A stretch of 64,000 nucleotides of DNA from Camellia lanceoleosa (lineage: Eukaryota > Streptophyta > Magnoliopsida > Ericales > Theaceae). Position 1 is the stretch's first letter. Every line of letters begins with the position of its first letter. Both the position numbers and the translations under genes were made by a program. The stretch is taken from assembly GCA_025200525.1 (NCBI GenBank), contig CM045758.1, positions 7,436,580 through 7,500,579 on the forward strand, read 5' to 3'. Of this stretch, positions 20,966 through 32,637 are shown piece after piece. A model generated the notes under the pieces. The model saw nothing but the letters and a program-made list of their open reading frames with translations. It was not told the DNA's origin and ran no database searches.

Positions 20966-21349
20966 GTACCGGGTTCGAATACTTTGGGTGCGTGGAAGTG
21001 ATTAGGATCACAATGGGTTTGTCTCGCTTGATAGAGACTTAGGTGTCTTGTTATATGTTTATGTGATAACATGCTTATGTGATTATTTGGGTATGGGATT
21101 TAGTTTTAGGATGTTGATTGGGTCTTTGGGTTTCGGGAGTCTTGTTGGAAAGGCACTTGATCAATCTTGTTTCTAACCAAGACTCTAGTAACGCCTTTGG
21201 GACTATCATCATCCGAAATGAAATTCGTAAGTGCTATATGTGTTTATGTGCTTACGTGGAATGAATTCTGATTATCCATGCATTAGGGCGTGAGTGTTTA
21301 GTTTTGGCACGTTTATAAATGTGCTAACGTTCGTGTTACCTTTATTAGG

Positions 21350-22530
21350 ATGTCGACGAGCAAGAGGTGGTAGGCGTGGTAGGCCTAGGAGGCAGAAGTG
21401 CCATTACGGATGAGGTTCCGGCAGTTCGAGAAGGGGTTGGTCAGCCAATGTGGCCGAGCCAAGGTCAAGAAAGCCATGGGTGCCTTGGCGAGAGATAGCG
21501 GGGCCTTAGGTATTCTCGGAGCAGAAATCGAACCGAGGCGGACCTTCTTTCTTGAAGAGGGAGTTCTTCGGTCTAACCGGAGGAGTTTGTTGGAGATCCT
21601 AAGGAGCCATTGAAGGCGGGGCAGTGGCTAGAACAGATGAGTAAACGCTCAAATGCTAGGCATTGAGGATGGAGCGTTGAAAGTGACCTTGGCATCCTTC
21701 GGTGAAGGAGATGCGGGTCAATGGTGGAAGTATGAGAAAGTTCGATGGGTGGTACTTGGGTGGCGTTTGTGAATGCTTTCCAGAGAGGTTTTATCCGCAG
21801 TGGCTAGGGAGAGACTAAGGATCGGTTTACCAAGCTTAAGCGGGAGGGTTTGTCTGTGGCGAGTTTGAGGCTACATTTACTAGCTTGTCGTGTTTGCACA
21901 CGAACTTGTGGCGGCAAGAGCGCCGTTGTTATGAGTTTGAGCGGAAGTTGAGGTGGGACCTCAAGTTGAAAGTTGGACCTTATATTCGAGAGTACAGCAT
22001 TTGGTGGATCTGCGGCTCATATGGAGCCGATGATGCGAGGGAGAAGAGGAGAAACATGGGGCTCCAAGAGGGGCCAAGGGGGCCAGGGTGATGGAAGGAG
22101 GCAGAGGGGTTATAACCCCCAGCCGTCCCAGGGTGGTTTGGCCAGGTCGACTTTCCCAAAGACGAGTGCAGCTCGAGGGGCAGGAGAGAGTTCACTGTTT
22201 CAAGTGTGGCCACCGGTCACAAGGCTTGCTTGCCCACCAAGGCGGGGGGTCGAGAGTCGCTTCTTCGTCGCCAGACCACAGTCGAGTTCGGCAGGGCAGC
22301 CAGATCGTGTTACCAGTGTGGACGGCGGCACATGAAGAGGTATTGCCCACGGTTGAGTGCCACACCAGAGCGTCTGGTTCTAGACAGACGCAGGATTTCA
22401 CCGGCTCGATCTGCGCGAGCCTCGAGGGCCAATCCGGGGCCTCGTCGTCCCGTCGACAAAGATCCTATGCTCCGAGAGGCGAGTGTAGATCGAGGCCTAC
22501 AGTAGCGTGTATCTTTGTTGCTGCACAGAC
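21350..22530 (+). pseudogene. G2 gag
   Basis: A likely gag start ATG lies at 21350, about 385 bases after the PBS, but runs into a stop within seven codons. The capsid region is recognisable across frames (ALKVTLASFGEGDAGQWW near 21675-21730). Two cysteine motifs follow: CFKCGHRS near 22196 and CYQCGRRHMKRYC near 22314-22352. The second is a zinc knuckle one residue short of the usual CX2CX4HX4C spacing, in keeping with the many small deletions. The stretch 21990-22500 is notably GC-rich compared with its surroundings. Confidence 0.75.
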
Positions 22531-22596
22531 CTAGTACCGCTCCATCAAGAGTGAGAGGTACCTTTTTGTTTTGCAATTCGGTTGCTAGAGTGTTGA

Positions 22597-23860
22597 TTGA
22601 CACGGTGCATCTCATTCTTTTGTATCTGCTACATTTGCATCTGTGTTGAACCGGAGTTAGCACTTTTAGCATCTCCTATTTGCGTTGTGTCACCTATTGG
22701 GGGTGAGTTAATTTTGAGGCACGGATGTAGAGGTTGTGATTTAGAGGATTTCGACGATCATCGACTTCCTTTTCCATTTGTAGTTATGCCCATGAAGGGC
22801 TTTGATGTTATTTTGGGTATGGATCGGTTATCGTCATACCGGCGGTTATTGATTGCTACCGCCAGAGGGTTACTTGTCTGATGCTGAACGGGAGTTTTTC
22901 CACTTTTAGGAGACCGGGTTGGTAGTATTGTGCCATTGGGGTGCGGTCCGCGAAGGCGGAATGAGCTTAGTAGTTTACTTGCTAGTTTTGAGAATGGTGA
23001 GTGTGATGAGACCCAGATTGAGTTGCCAAGAGTAGTTTGTGAATACGCAGATGTCTTTCCCGAGGATCTTATTGATTTGCCACCCCACCGAGAGACAGAG
23101 TTCTCTATTGATTTAGTGCCCGGCACGGCGCCGATTTCTATGGCACCTTACCGTTTTGCACCGGCAGAGTTGATTGAGTTGAAAGTTCAGCTCCAAGAAT
23201 TGCTAGATAAGGGCTTCGTTTGCCCTAGTGTATCGCCGTGGGAGCACCGCCCTCTTTGCTAAAAAAGAAAGATTGCCTTGAGGTTGTGTATCGACGGAAG
23301 TTGAATCAAAGCTGCTAAGAATAAGTACCCTATGCCCGTATAGATGACTTGTTTGACCTTGAAGGGTTCCGTTGTTTCTCTAAGATAGACTTGAGATCGG
23401 GTTACCACCGGTTGAGGGTCGAGAGGAGGATATTCAAGACGGCATTCCGCTGTATGGCCATTATGAGTTTTGGTGATGCCATTTGGGCTTACTAACGCAC
23501 CGCAGCCTTTTTATGGACTTGATGAACCGGATCTTCCGGAATTCTTGGATCGCTTTTGTGGTCGCTTTTGTGGATGATATTCTTATCTATTCACCCTCGT
23601 GAGCAAGAGCACGAGGAACACTTGAGAGTGGTGCTTGAATTGCTTAGAGCCCATAAATGTATGCCAAGTTTGGGAAGTGCGAGTTACGCTAAGAGAAGTC
23701 AAGTTCTTAGGCCATGTAGTTTCGGGGAAGGTGTCTGTGATACATCCAAGATTGAGGCAAGGCAAGACCGGGCACCTAAGAATGTGTTTGAGATTCATAC
23801 GGGATTAGCCGGTACTACCGTCGATTTGTGAAAGATTTCTCGAGTTGGCTTCATTGTTGA
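22597..23860 (+). pseudogene. G2 protease and reverse transcriptase
   Basis: The protease end is seen as [15 protein letters not shown] at about 22799-22843. The RT N-terminus runs [39 protein letters not shown] and VCPSVSPW at 23045-23245. Across frame changes, [11 protein letters not shown] lies near 23374-23405 and VDDILIYS near 23572-23592, supplying the RT aspartates. At least five frame breaks occur, most at runs or at CCGG/CGG sites. The gene order and motifs are those of Ty3/gypsy, and the product cannot be functional as read. Confidence 0.8.
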
Positions 23861-23959
23861 CTAGGTTGACTCGCCAGGAGTCAAATTTGTATGGGGTGAG
23901 ACTTGTGAAAAGTCGTTTGAGAATTGAAGGTTAGATTGACCACCGCTCGATCTTGATTA

Positions 23960-24530
23960 TCCCGAGAGAGGGTTGGGTTATGCAGTCTATTGTGATGCCT
24001 CACGAGAGGGTTTGGGTTGTGTGTTAATGCAAGAGGAAAGTAGTAGCCTACGGTTCACGCCGCTAAAAATACACGAGAAGAATTACCTACACACGACCTA
24101 GAGTTGGCATTTGTGATCTTTGCCTTGAAAACTGGAGGCACTACCTTTATGGTGAGAGATTCGAGGTGTTCTCGGATCATAAAGTTCAAGTATCTGTTTT
24201 CACAGAAAGACTTGAACTTGAGGCAGAGGAGGTGGATGGAGTTTATAGAAGATTACGACTTCGAGTTGCATTATCACCCAGGGAAGGCCAATGTTGTGGC
24301 CGATGCTCTTAGTAGGAAATCCATTAGTGATGTAGCTTGTGTAGCCATCCGAGAGTGGGAGATGTTGGGGGCACTTGGCGAGTTTGACTTGCTTCGGGCG
24401 AATCCGCTGAGGTCATGCCTTGTTTTCTCGTGGTTGCGCCTACACTTGTGACTCGAGTGGTAGAGGCACGTAAAGGTGATCTTGAGGTAGAATCCTCGAG
24501 AGAAGATCTCCATGGAAAAGTTGAGAAAGG
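23960..24530 (+). pseudogene. G2 RNase H and connection region
   Basis: [14 protein letters not shown] is read at about 23995-24035. [20 protein letters not shown] and [18 protein letters not shown] follow at about 24197-24325 in an open piece (24104-24451). These are the RNase H start and the RNase H to integrase tether of gypsy pol. Several one-base losses lie between them. Confidence 0.8.
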
Positions 24531-24536
24531 TTTGAC

Positions 24537-25828
24537 GTGATCCGCACTGAGTTTGAGATACCGAGACCGTCTGCTTGTGCCGAGTCCTGTCGCGAGGCGG
24601 TACTCCGAGAGTTCCATCATTCGCGCTGGCGGCGATCCGGAGGTACTAAGATGTATCGATTTGGGTCGCCGGTTTTGGTGGCGGGTATGAAGAGAGATGT
24701 GGCAGCCAACGAGTCTAAGTGCCTTACTTGACAGCAAGTCAAGCCCGAGCAGCAGAGGGCAGGGGGTTTGTTACAACCCTTGCCTATTGCCGAGTGGAAG
24801 TGAGAGCATGTCACCATGGACTTCGTTGTAGGTCTTCCAAGACTCACGGGTAGTGACACTATTTGGGTGGTTGTAGACCGTTGACCAAGTCGGCGATTTT
24901 ATTCCAATGCGTGAGAGATTCAAGAGATCATCTTGCCGACTTGTATGTTCGGGACATAGTGAGATTGCACGGGTCCCAAAGGACGATCGTCTCGTATAGA
25001 GATCCTCGCTTCTCGCTAGGTTGTGGCAGAGTTTGCAGAGTGCTTTAGGTACTAAGTCGACCTTTAGTCTTTTATCATCCTCGACCGATGGGCATCCGAG
25101 CGTACCATTCAGATCCTTGAGGATATGCTTCGGGTTGTGTCCTTGATTTGATGGGACATGGGAGAGGCACTTACCACGTGGAGTTTGCCTACAATAATGT
25201 TCGAGCCTAGTATCGGTATGGCACCATTTGAGGCCTTGTATGGCCGACCTTGTAGGTCTCGATCTGTTGGGCCGAGGTGGGTGACACACCTTTGTTGGGT
25301 CCGAGTTGGTTAGGGACGACGGAGAAAGTTGAGCTTATCCGTAGGAGGCTTGTTACGCCCGTAGTCGTCAAGTCCTATCTCGACCGTGAGAAGGAGACCG
25401 TTAGAGTTTGAGGTGGGTGATCACGTCTTCTCAAGATATCACCTAGGCGGGTTTGTTGAGATTTGGGAAGAGGGAAGTTGTCCCCTCGGTTTATTGGTCC
25501 TTTGAGGTCCTTGAGCGGATTGGCGAGGTTGCTTATCGTTTAGCTTTGCCGCCATTTGGCCGGAGTTCTTGACGTGTTTCATGTAAGTATGCTTCGGAAG
25601 TATGAGCCGGATCCATCACACGTGTTGGATTGGACCGACTTAGAGGAAGATGAGGTGGCCTCGTATGAGGAGAGGCAGTTCAGTCTTGGATAGGCGGATC
25701 AAGTCCTGCGTGGTAAGACCATCCCTTTGGTTAAGGTTTTGTGGAAACATCACGGAGTGGAGGAGGCCACTTGGGAACGTGAGTTGGGAGTCCGTGAGAA
25801 ATATCCGGACTTATTTGTTGATGTGTAA
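24537..25828 (+). pseudogene. G2 integrase with chromodomain-like C-terminus
   Basis: Integrase pieces are visible across frames: the zinc-binding part near 24610-24740, EHVTMDFVVGLP-like near 24807-24840, VRDIVRLHGSQRTIVSYRD at 24948-25005, and AYNNV and [13 protein letters not shown] near 25188-25260. The tail VLWKHHGVEEATWERELGV at about 25737-25794 resembles chromovirus integrase tails. The natural stop TAA is at 25826-25828. Loss of single bases has broken the frame at many points. Confidence 0.82.
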
Positions 25829-26254
25829 TCAAGTGTTGCAATTTTGTAAATTGTAATGAACTTTAAGAACATTTGAAATGTCCTAAGTTGTAAAACATGG
25901 TGTATGTTTTGGTTAATGTAAATGTTGTAGAACTTGCCTTGTTATGGGAGTTGATTATAATATTGCATATGTTAGCTATATTATAGAAATAAAATTGTAT
26001 CATGATTATTGCTTATGATATAAATTGTAAACCATATATGTGGGAAATGGTTGAAATGGAAAGAAATTGCATGTTGAAATGTACATGTTGAGAAATGCCT
26101 CTTAATAGGAGATGGATGACCGGTAATGGGTCGAATTGTTAAATGTTGTGTTATGACATTGTTTAAAATGGAGAAAAAAAAAAAAAAAAAAAAAAGAGGC
26201 TTGCTTTTCAAAAACTTGTTTTGATTTCGGGACTAAATTCTTTAAGGGGGAGGT
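25829..26254 (+). promoter_or_regulatory. G2 3' untranslated region and polypurine tract
   Basis: This is an AT-rich non-coding stretch with an A run of about 22 at 26172-26193. It ends in the polypurine tract AAGGGGGAGG at 26244-26253, one base before the 3' LTR. No gene is seen. Confidence 0.75.
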
Positions 26255-28051
26255 TATAGCGATCCGGGTTTACCCTTGTCGTGATAAAGTTGATCCTGGA
26301 CGTGTGTCCGTGGATGTTGGTAGTGGATTGTTGTCCTGTTACGCCCTTTCATATATTGTATTTGAGTTATAGGATGTGTTGGGCGTGTTTGTTTGAGTTG
26401 GTTGTATTTGGGAGCCAAGGGTTGTCGCCTGTAATTTTGTCCTTCGCCGAGCGAGTTTGTCGCCGAGCGAAGCGTTGAGTTTTGTGTTCGTGGGTCGAGC
26501 AGAGCGCTTCGCTGAGCGAAAGTGATCGCGTCTGGCTGACTCGAACACCATGATTTCGCTCGAGCGAGCCGATTCTTCGCCGAGCGATCTGGTTTGGTCT
26601 TCGCCGGCGAAGGTTCGCCGCCGAGCGGCGCGTCTAGTTGCAGACTGAAGGTCGAGCTCGGCTCGAAGCGAGCTTTTATTCGCCGAGCGAGCTTCTAGGA
26701 TGTTGGCTCGGCGAGACCTTTTTGGCTCGAGCGGTTTCAGGTCTGGTCGCCGGCGACCAAGTCTTCGCCGAGCGAGCCTATTTATATCGATTCGACAAAG
26801 AATGAAGTTTCAAATCGATTTTTATAAACTTTTGATCCAATCCTCCAGATTCGAGAGCTTTCTCTAACTTTACACTCTCTAAGGTTTGATCTATCTAGGA
26901 TCATTTCCTTTCCATCTTGCTTTGTTAAAAGGTAGAGGTTGTCGAGGGCTTCGATTTAATCAAAAAGTCGGTGTTTGGAGCACTTTGATTCTTGGGTCTT
27001 CATCTCCTTTTGGGCTTAAACTTTGAGGTAGGGATATCCTACTCCTTTTATAGATTTTGTCTTTGAATTTTAGCATTTTGATATGTTGGTTGTTGTTTGT
27101 GAAATTTTGGGAAACTTTGGGCCATTGTGTAATTTTATAAAAGTTTGGGGTTTTGTCTATAATAAACCTAGAAGCATGTTTGGTATAGAAACATGGGATT
27201 AATGTTGAAACATTAGTGAAATTGGAACCTAAGGGTTGTAATGTTAATCATGGAAACGTCCTAATTACATTGATTAATTAATTTGAATAATTAATTGTGG
27301 AAAACGAGGAATTGAAGTTGAATTGAGTCATGGGTTATGACGATGGGAAGAATACATAGATTTTATGTATTGATATGTGATGTGTATAATTGTGATATAT
27401 ATATATGCATTGTGTTGTGTTGGAGGAGATAGGGGATGGACTCCACGGTTTAGGGGAAGATAGGGGATGGACCTCTAAACCGGATGTTACTGGGAGGAGA
27501 TAGGGGATGAGATGGGGAGATAGAGCATGTATGCTTATCTAGAAAATATTGGCAGAGCATGTATGCTTGTCATGGAAAGTGTGAATATATCTGTTTTGTT
27601 TATACTTGTTGAAGTGATGAAAGAATGTAAGAGAATGGACCATCTATCAATTGTTAATCTTTTAGTCATTATTTATGATTGGTTTAGTATATTTCTACTG
27701 GGCTGTAGCTCACCCTATATGGGAACATCTTTTTCAGGTACTGGTAGCATGCCACCTCCAAGGACATAACTTGGAAGGCTAGTGGCGGATGGACTTTTGT
27801 TTGTCTTTCCTTTTGCAGTGTTACATGTAAATTCAAGCCTAGGGCTTAATGTGTAAATGAGCTAGCACTCTATTTTCGTGTAACCAAGTGTTAACTTGGA
27901 AAGCTGTAAGCCCTTAGGGCATTTGCTTTTGTTGTTAACATGTAATACGTTTTGTAATAGAACCCTGTTGAATGAAAGAACGTGGATCCTTTTATATATC
28001 ATAGCATGTCAATATTGTTGGGTTAAATGTCATTATTTCCAGGGCGTTACA
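26255..28051 (+). repeat. G2 3' LTR (1797 bp)
   Basis: It starts TATAGCGATCC directly after the PPT and ends AGGGCGTTACA. It aligns along its length with 19155-20950. The two are nearly identical except in the GC-rich palindrome block (26430-26780 here), where many CGCTCGAGCG sites have become CGCCGAGCG-like. Here CTTTTTCAGGTACTGG (27729-27744) stands where the 5' copy reads CTTTTCGTGTATCGG. Confidence 0.9.
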
Positions 28052-28139
28052 CTATCTCTATTTTATTTTAAAATTATGTGACATTTTCCACTTACAAAAT
28101 TTAAGGTTTTGTTGTAATAACATTTCACCTAGTTAAAGA

Positions 28140-29685
28140 AAAATATTCAGTAGTAAGTTGTCTCATTGAATAGTAAATCAAATTTAATGAAACAGTAAGT
28201 AAAATCCCACTGAGTAGTAACTCGAGTCTAATAAAATAGTAAGTGGAATCTCATTTACTTACTAGTTATTATGACTCTGCTTACAATTTGTTCTCATCCT
28301 ACATACTAATCAATAGTAGCAGGGTCTTATTTAGTACTTATGTGTGATTGAGTTGTAAGTAAATTTGATGGAGTACTAAGTAGAGTATCAATGAGTAGTA
28401 AATAGAGTCTCGTTAACTAGTAAGTAGAGTTTAATTTAGTAGTAAAGCAAAGTCTAATGAAGTAGTAAGTAAAGTTTCATTAAATAATAAAAGATGTATA
28501 ATTTAGTAGTAATTCAAGTCGAATTATTAAGTAACAAATGAGATTTAATTAAGTAGTAAATCAAGTGAAATGAAGTGCTATCTTATTGAGTACTAAGTCT
28601 AGTCTAGTAAATTTTTATATTTTGTTTACTATTTTAAAATTCATATTTATATTTATTACTGACCATTCATTGTGACTTTACTTACAATTTGTTTTAATTC
28701 TATTTACCACTCAATAGTAATGAAGTCTTATTGAGTAATAGTTATGTTTGATTGAATTGTAAATCAAGTTTGATAGGGTGAACTTGGTGGTGCCAACCTA
28801 GTTGGGATCATTTAGCTCACGGTGATGCTTTTTGCACTTCCCTTACCTTTATTGATGTAATTTTGTCTTGTACCTTGTACTTGTTTTATTTCATCAATAA
28901 AGTCCCTTTTTTGCCGATCAAAAAAAAAAAAAATATAGTAAAAGTGGAGTATCAACGAATAGTAAGCTGAGTCTCATTGACTAGTAAGTGAGGTTTAATT
29001 GAATAGTAAGTAAAGTCTAATAAAATAGTACGTAGAGTCTCATCAGATAGTAAGTGTGATTCAAATGAGAAGTAAGTAGAGTCTCATAGGATAGTAGGCA
29101 GTGTTTGATTGAGTAGTAAGTTAAGTCTCGTTGAGTAGTAAGAGGTGTTTGATTGAATAGTATGTTAAGTTTGATAGAGTAGCAACTAGAGTTCATTGAG
29201 TAATAAATGAAATCTCATTAAATATCAATAGGTATTTGATTGAATAGTAAGTAAAATTTGATGTAGTAAGTGGAATTTAATTGAATAATAAATCAAGTTT
29301 TATAGAGTAGCCAAAATAAAATTTAATTGAGTAGTAAGTAAAATTTAATGAAGTAATGAGTGAAAACTCATTAAGTAGTAAGTGAAGTGTAGTGAAGTAA
29401 TAAGTGGAAGATTATTGAGTAGGTAGTGGAATTTAATTGAGTAATAAGCAAAGTCTAATGAAATAACAAGCAGAAACTCATTAATAGTAAGTACGGTTTA
29501 ATTGAATAGTAAATAAAGTCTAATGAAGTAATAAGTAGAAACTCATTGAATAATAAGTGGAATCTAGTGAATTAGTGAGTAGAAGCTCATTGAGTGGTAA
29601 GTGGAGCTTAATTGAGTAATAAGTCAAGTTTGATTGAACAGTAAGCGGAGTCTCATTGAGTAGTAAGTCAAGTTTAATTGAGTAG
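28140..29685 (+). repeat. 22 bp minisatellite, left block
   Basis: Diverged tandem units of about 22 bp dominate this stretch. Typical units are TAGTAAGTCAAGTTTAATTGAG and TAGTAAGTAGAGTCTCATTGAG (each near the consensus TAGTAAGTNNAGTYTNATTGAG). The block is interrupted at about 28776-28934 by a LINE-like tail and at 29686 by a solo LTR. It resumes at 31527. There is no coding sequence. Confidence 0.85.
28776..28934 (+). mobile_element. Truncated LINE-like 3' end with poly(A)
   Basis: About 145 bases of non-repeat sequence ending CATCAATAAAGTCCC plus a short spacer and an A run (28920-28933) break the 22 bp minisatellite. The AATAAA signal, the oligo(A) tail and the severe 5' truncation fit a plant L1-type LINE tail. 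A processed transcript end is the alternative. No clear target duplication was found. Confidence 0.55.
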
Positions 29686-31526
29686 TATAGCGGTCCCGGG
29701 TTTACCCCTTGTTGTATAGTGGTCCGGACATGTGTCCGTGGATGTTGGTAATTGAGTATTGTCTTATTTACGTCCTTTCTTGCTTTGTTATTGAGTTACA
29801 GGATGTGTTGGGCAGGTTTGTCACAGGTTGGTTAAGCCTAAGAACCAAGTCTAGTTGCCCAGGTTTTGACTGGTCCGCTCGAGCGGACATGTTTACGCTC
29901 GAGCGGATGGGTTGTTGTTGCTTGTACGCTCGAGCGGAGGTTTTGGCGCTCGAGCGGAGAATGCACCTTTCAAGATTTCGCACCGCAAAACTTCGCAAGT
30001 GTGGTTTCGGCCGAAGCGGTCTTTGTGCGCCGAGCGCATAGTATGTTTTGGTGAGAGTTCGGGAGGAGACTGCGCCGGCGAGTGGCCGATCTACGCTCGA
30101 GCGGACGAACTTTGTGTCTGTGTCTTGGAGCTCGAGCGGACAATGTTGCGCTCGAGCGGAACCTGTTTTATGTGTCTTTACGCTCGAGCGGAGAGTCTTA
30201 CGCTCGAGCGGACCTGTCGTATAACTGAGTGGGACTGGGCATTTTAAATCACTTTTTGACTTATCTTCTTTCTCTTACTTTATCAAAACACCATTTTCAG
30301 AGCTTCTCACTCAAAAACCATAACTTCTCTCTAAGTGTTGATCTAGCTAGAGTGTGTTGTTCACCTTTTGTCTTCACAAAAAGGGTGTTGATCGTCGAGG
30401 GCGTCATTTTGATCCGAATAGTTTGGTGTTTGGAGCATTTTGGTTTTGGGTCCTTCTCCTTTGGAGCTCATCTTTTGAGGTAGGGATATCCTACTCCTCT
30501 TTATGAGTCTTGTCTTTAAATTTTAGCATTTTGATATGTTGGTAGTTGTTGTGTAATTTTGGAAAAACTTTGGGCCATTGTGTAATTTTATAAAAGTTTG
30601 GGGTTTTGTCTATAATAAACCCAGAAGCATGTTTGGTATAGAGACATGGAATTAATGTTGAAACATTAGTGAAATTGGAACCTAAGGGTTGTAATGTTAT
30701 GAATTATAACGATGGATAGAATACATTGATTTTATGTATTGTTATGTGATGTGTATAATTGTTATTTATATGCATTGTGTTGTGTTGGAGGAGATAGGGG
30801 ATGTACTCCGCGGTTTAGGGGAAGATAGGGGATGGACCTCTAAGCCGGATGTTATTGGGAGGAGATAGGGGATGAACTCCGTAGATAGAGCATGTATGCT
30901 TATCTAGAAATGTATGGACAGAGCATATATGCTTGTCCTGGAAAGTATGAATATGACTGTTATGTTTATATTTGTTGAAGTGAAATGTGTTGGCATGAGT
31001 GCTTGTCTCATGTGAGATGTTTGAGCCAAGGTTATGATATGGCAAGTGGAAAGGAAATATAGACCTAAACGTCTTGGAATTGTATTATGTTATGAAAGAA
31101 TGTAAAAGAGATGGCCATCTATCAACTGTTAATCTTTTAGTCATTATTCATAACTGGTTTAGTATATTTCTACTGGGCTGTGGCTCACCCTATATGGGAA
31201 CATTATTTTCAGGTACAGGTAGCATGCCACCTCCAAGGACTTAGCTTGGAAGGCTAGTGGCGGACGGACTTTTTGGTTGTCTTTCCTTTTGTGATATTAC
31301 ATGTAAATTCAAGCCAAGGGCTTAATGTGTAAATGAGTTAGCACTCTACTTTCTTGTAACCAAGTGTTAACTTGGAAAGCTGTAAGCCCTTAGGGCATTT
31401 TCTTTTGTTGTTAACATGTAATGCTAATTGTAATAGAACCCTGTTGAATGAAAGGACGTGGATCTTTTATATATTATAGCATGTCAATATTGTTGGGTTT
31501 AATGTCATTATTTTGAGGGCGTTACA
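29686..31526 (+). mobile_element. Solo LTR of a G2-related gypsy element
   Basis: It starts TATAGCGGTCCCGGG and ends AGGGCGTTACA. It is 1841 bp long and is flanked on both sides by AGTAG (29681-29685 and 31527-31531), a perfect 5 bp target duplication. It aligns with the G2 LTRs outside the palindrome block. It includes AGCTCACCCTATATGGGAAC-like sequence at about 31180 and TTTTCAGGTACAGG near 31206. No internal region follows, so it is the product of LTR-LTR recombination. Confidence 0.93.
29874..30208. repeat. Nine CGCTCGAGCG palindromes in the solo LTR
   Basis: Copies lie near 29876, 29895, 29928, 29947, 30093, 30131 (GAGCTCGAGCGG variant), 30149, 30181 and 30200. Almost all are followed by GA, the mirror of the TC that precedes them in the minus-oriented G1 LTR. 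They lie in the first third of the LTR. Confidence 0.88.
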
Positions 31527-31745
31527 AGTAGTTTGTGAAGTCTCATTGATTAGTAATTAAGTGAAGTTTAATTGAGTAATAAGTCAAGTTTAATTGAATA
31601 GTAAGCAGAGTCTCATTGAGTAGTAAGTCAAGTTTAATTGAGTAGTTTGTGAAGTCTCGTTGATTAGTAATTAAGATTTAATTGAGTAGTAAGTCAAGTC
31701 TGATTAAGTAGTAAGTGAAGTCTCATTGAGTAAAATACATGAAAA
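31527..31745 (+). repeat. 22 bp minisatellite, continuation after the solo LTR
   Basis: Units such as TAGTAAGTCAAGTTTAATTGAG continue directly from the target duplication. Part of this stretch repeats the units that precede the solo LTR. Confidence 0.85.
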
Positions 31746-31933
31746 CTGTTTAGTAATTTTTATAAATTTAGATATGTTAAAAATATCTAATATATCCAAA
31801 AAACTTATTTAATAATTTGATAGAGTAGTAAGCGGACTCTTATTAAATGAGAAGCTATGTTTAATTGAATAATAGTAGAATTATGTTTAAACAATCATGT
31901 AAATTACTTTTATTTATAAAATGATAGCACATT

Positions 31934-32131
31934 GCAATCCCAAGGGGTTTGGTTTAGTGGGTGGACAAGACTATCAAAAAACTTACCACCAAAGAGGTCG
32001 CAAGTTCGAACCCCATGAAAACCAAACATTCCTAACCTTGGGACCGTTGGAGGTTTGCCGAACTGTTAACTTTAGGGCCCTAGGATTAGTAGATGTGCAC
32101 ATAAGCTGGCCCGAACACTCGGATATTAAAA
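31934..32131 (+). mobile_element. tRNA-derived SINE (Au-like), left arm copy
   Basis: The A box-like TGGTTTAGTGGGTGGA and the B box-like AGTTCGAACCCC are RNA polymerase III promoter elements. The 3' part, GGGCCCTAGGATTAGT then AAGCTGGCCCGAACAC, resembles the Au SINE family of plants, and the element ends ATATTAAAA. The 15 bp target duplications AAATGATAGCACATT (31919-31933) and AAATGATAGGACATT (32132-32146) differ at one base. Family naming is from memory of the 3' end and should be treated as likely. Confidence 0.8.
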
Positions 32132-32637
32132 AAATGATAGGACATTACTTAATGTTTGAGTAAGATTGTAAGTAATATTTTGCGGTTATATTGTAAAATT
32201 ACTTCTTTAGTTTGATTTGGTTTTAAGATTTTTATAATTTTTTTTAACTAAAATTTTTTGAGTTTGATTCTAAATTTCATAAATCTATAGGTAAACGTTT
32301 GATCATTGTTTTATCAAACAAACTAAATTGAATCATGCTCACCCCTAATAAAGAAGTTTACTACCTAATATGACTTTACTTCCCATTTGTTGTGAGCGAA
32401 TTTACCACTAAATATAATTAATTTTATAAGTTTGATATAATTACATTGATTTCTCTTTTAATAAAATTAAAACAATCATAATTAATGCAAATAGTATCTA
32501 AATATAGGTCATTTTACAATACAAGTCCTTTTTAGAGTATGTACCATATTCAAGTGATGACACAAACGTCATAATTAAATTACTTTAAGTTATACCTAAA
32601 ATAAAATGTAATGGATCATAACCAAGTATCATTTCAG

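Larger units (their letters stand above)
19155..28051 (+). mobile_element. Ty3/gypsy chromovirus G2, full-length but frame-broken
   Basis: The element has 5' LTR (19155-20950), PBS, gag, PR, RT, RH, IN with chromodomain-like tail, PPT, and 3' LTR (26255-28051). The LTRs are 1796 and 1797 bp. The 5 bp outside the ends (CATAT left, CTATC right) do not match, so a target duplication is not visible. Coding sequence is broken by many small indels. LTR ends are of the rarer TA...CA kind instead of TG...CA. Confidence 0.9.
29073..32637 (+). repeat. Left arm of a large inverted repeat
   Basis: Apart from the solo LTR at 29686-31526, this segment matches the reverse complement of 61661-63261 in order and nearly in length (about 1.7 kb against 1.6 kb). 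It includes the minisatellite, a unique 200 bp stretch, the SINE with its target duplications and 500 bp of AT-rich DNA. I judge identity at roughly 90 percent by eye. An extra repeat block of about 110 bp next to the LTR is the main length difference. Confidence 0.85.

Noticed and set aside
20954..20990. A tRNA-like stretch with GGTTCGAAT after the G2 LTR.
   Set aside because: TGGTATCAGAGC is the primer binding site, complementary to a tRNA. No acceptor, D or anticodon arms can be formed around it.
28140..29685. Considered as a CRISPR-like or centromeric satellite array.
   Set aside because: Units are diverged, contiguous and lack unique spacers, and the setting is plant nuclear DNA. The unit is far shorter than usual plant centromeric satellites of about 150-180 bp.
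29709..30247. Several overlapping frames in the solo LTR that look like a repeat protein.
   Set aside because: Same cause as in the G1 LTR: frames through the palindrome array, on both strands and in several registers.
31921..32163. An 80-codon frame at the SINE.
   Set aside because: It lies over pol III promoter boxes and a SINE body with target duplications, so it is a chance frame.
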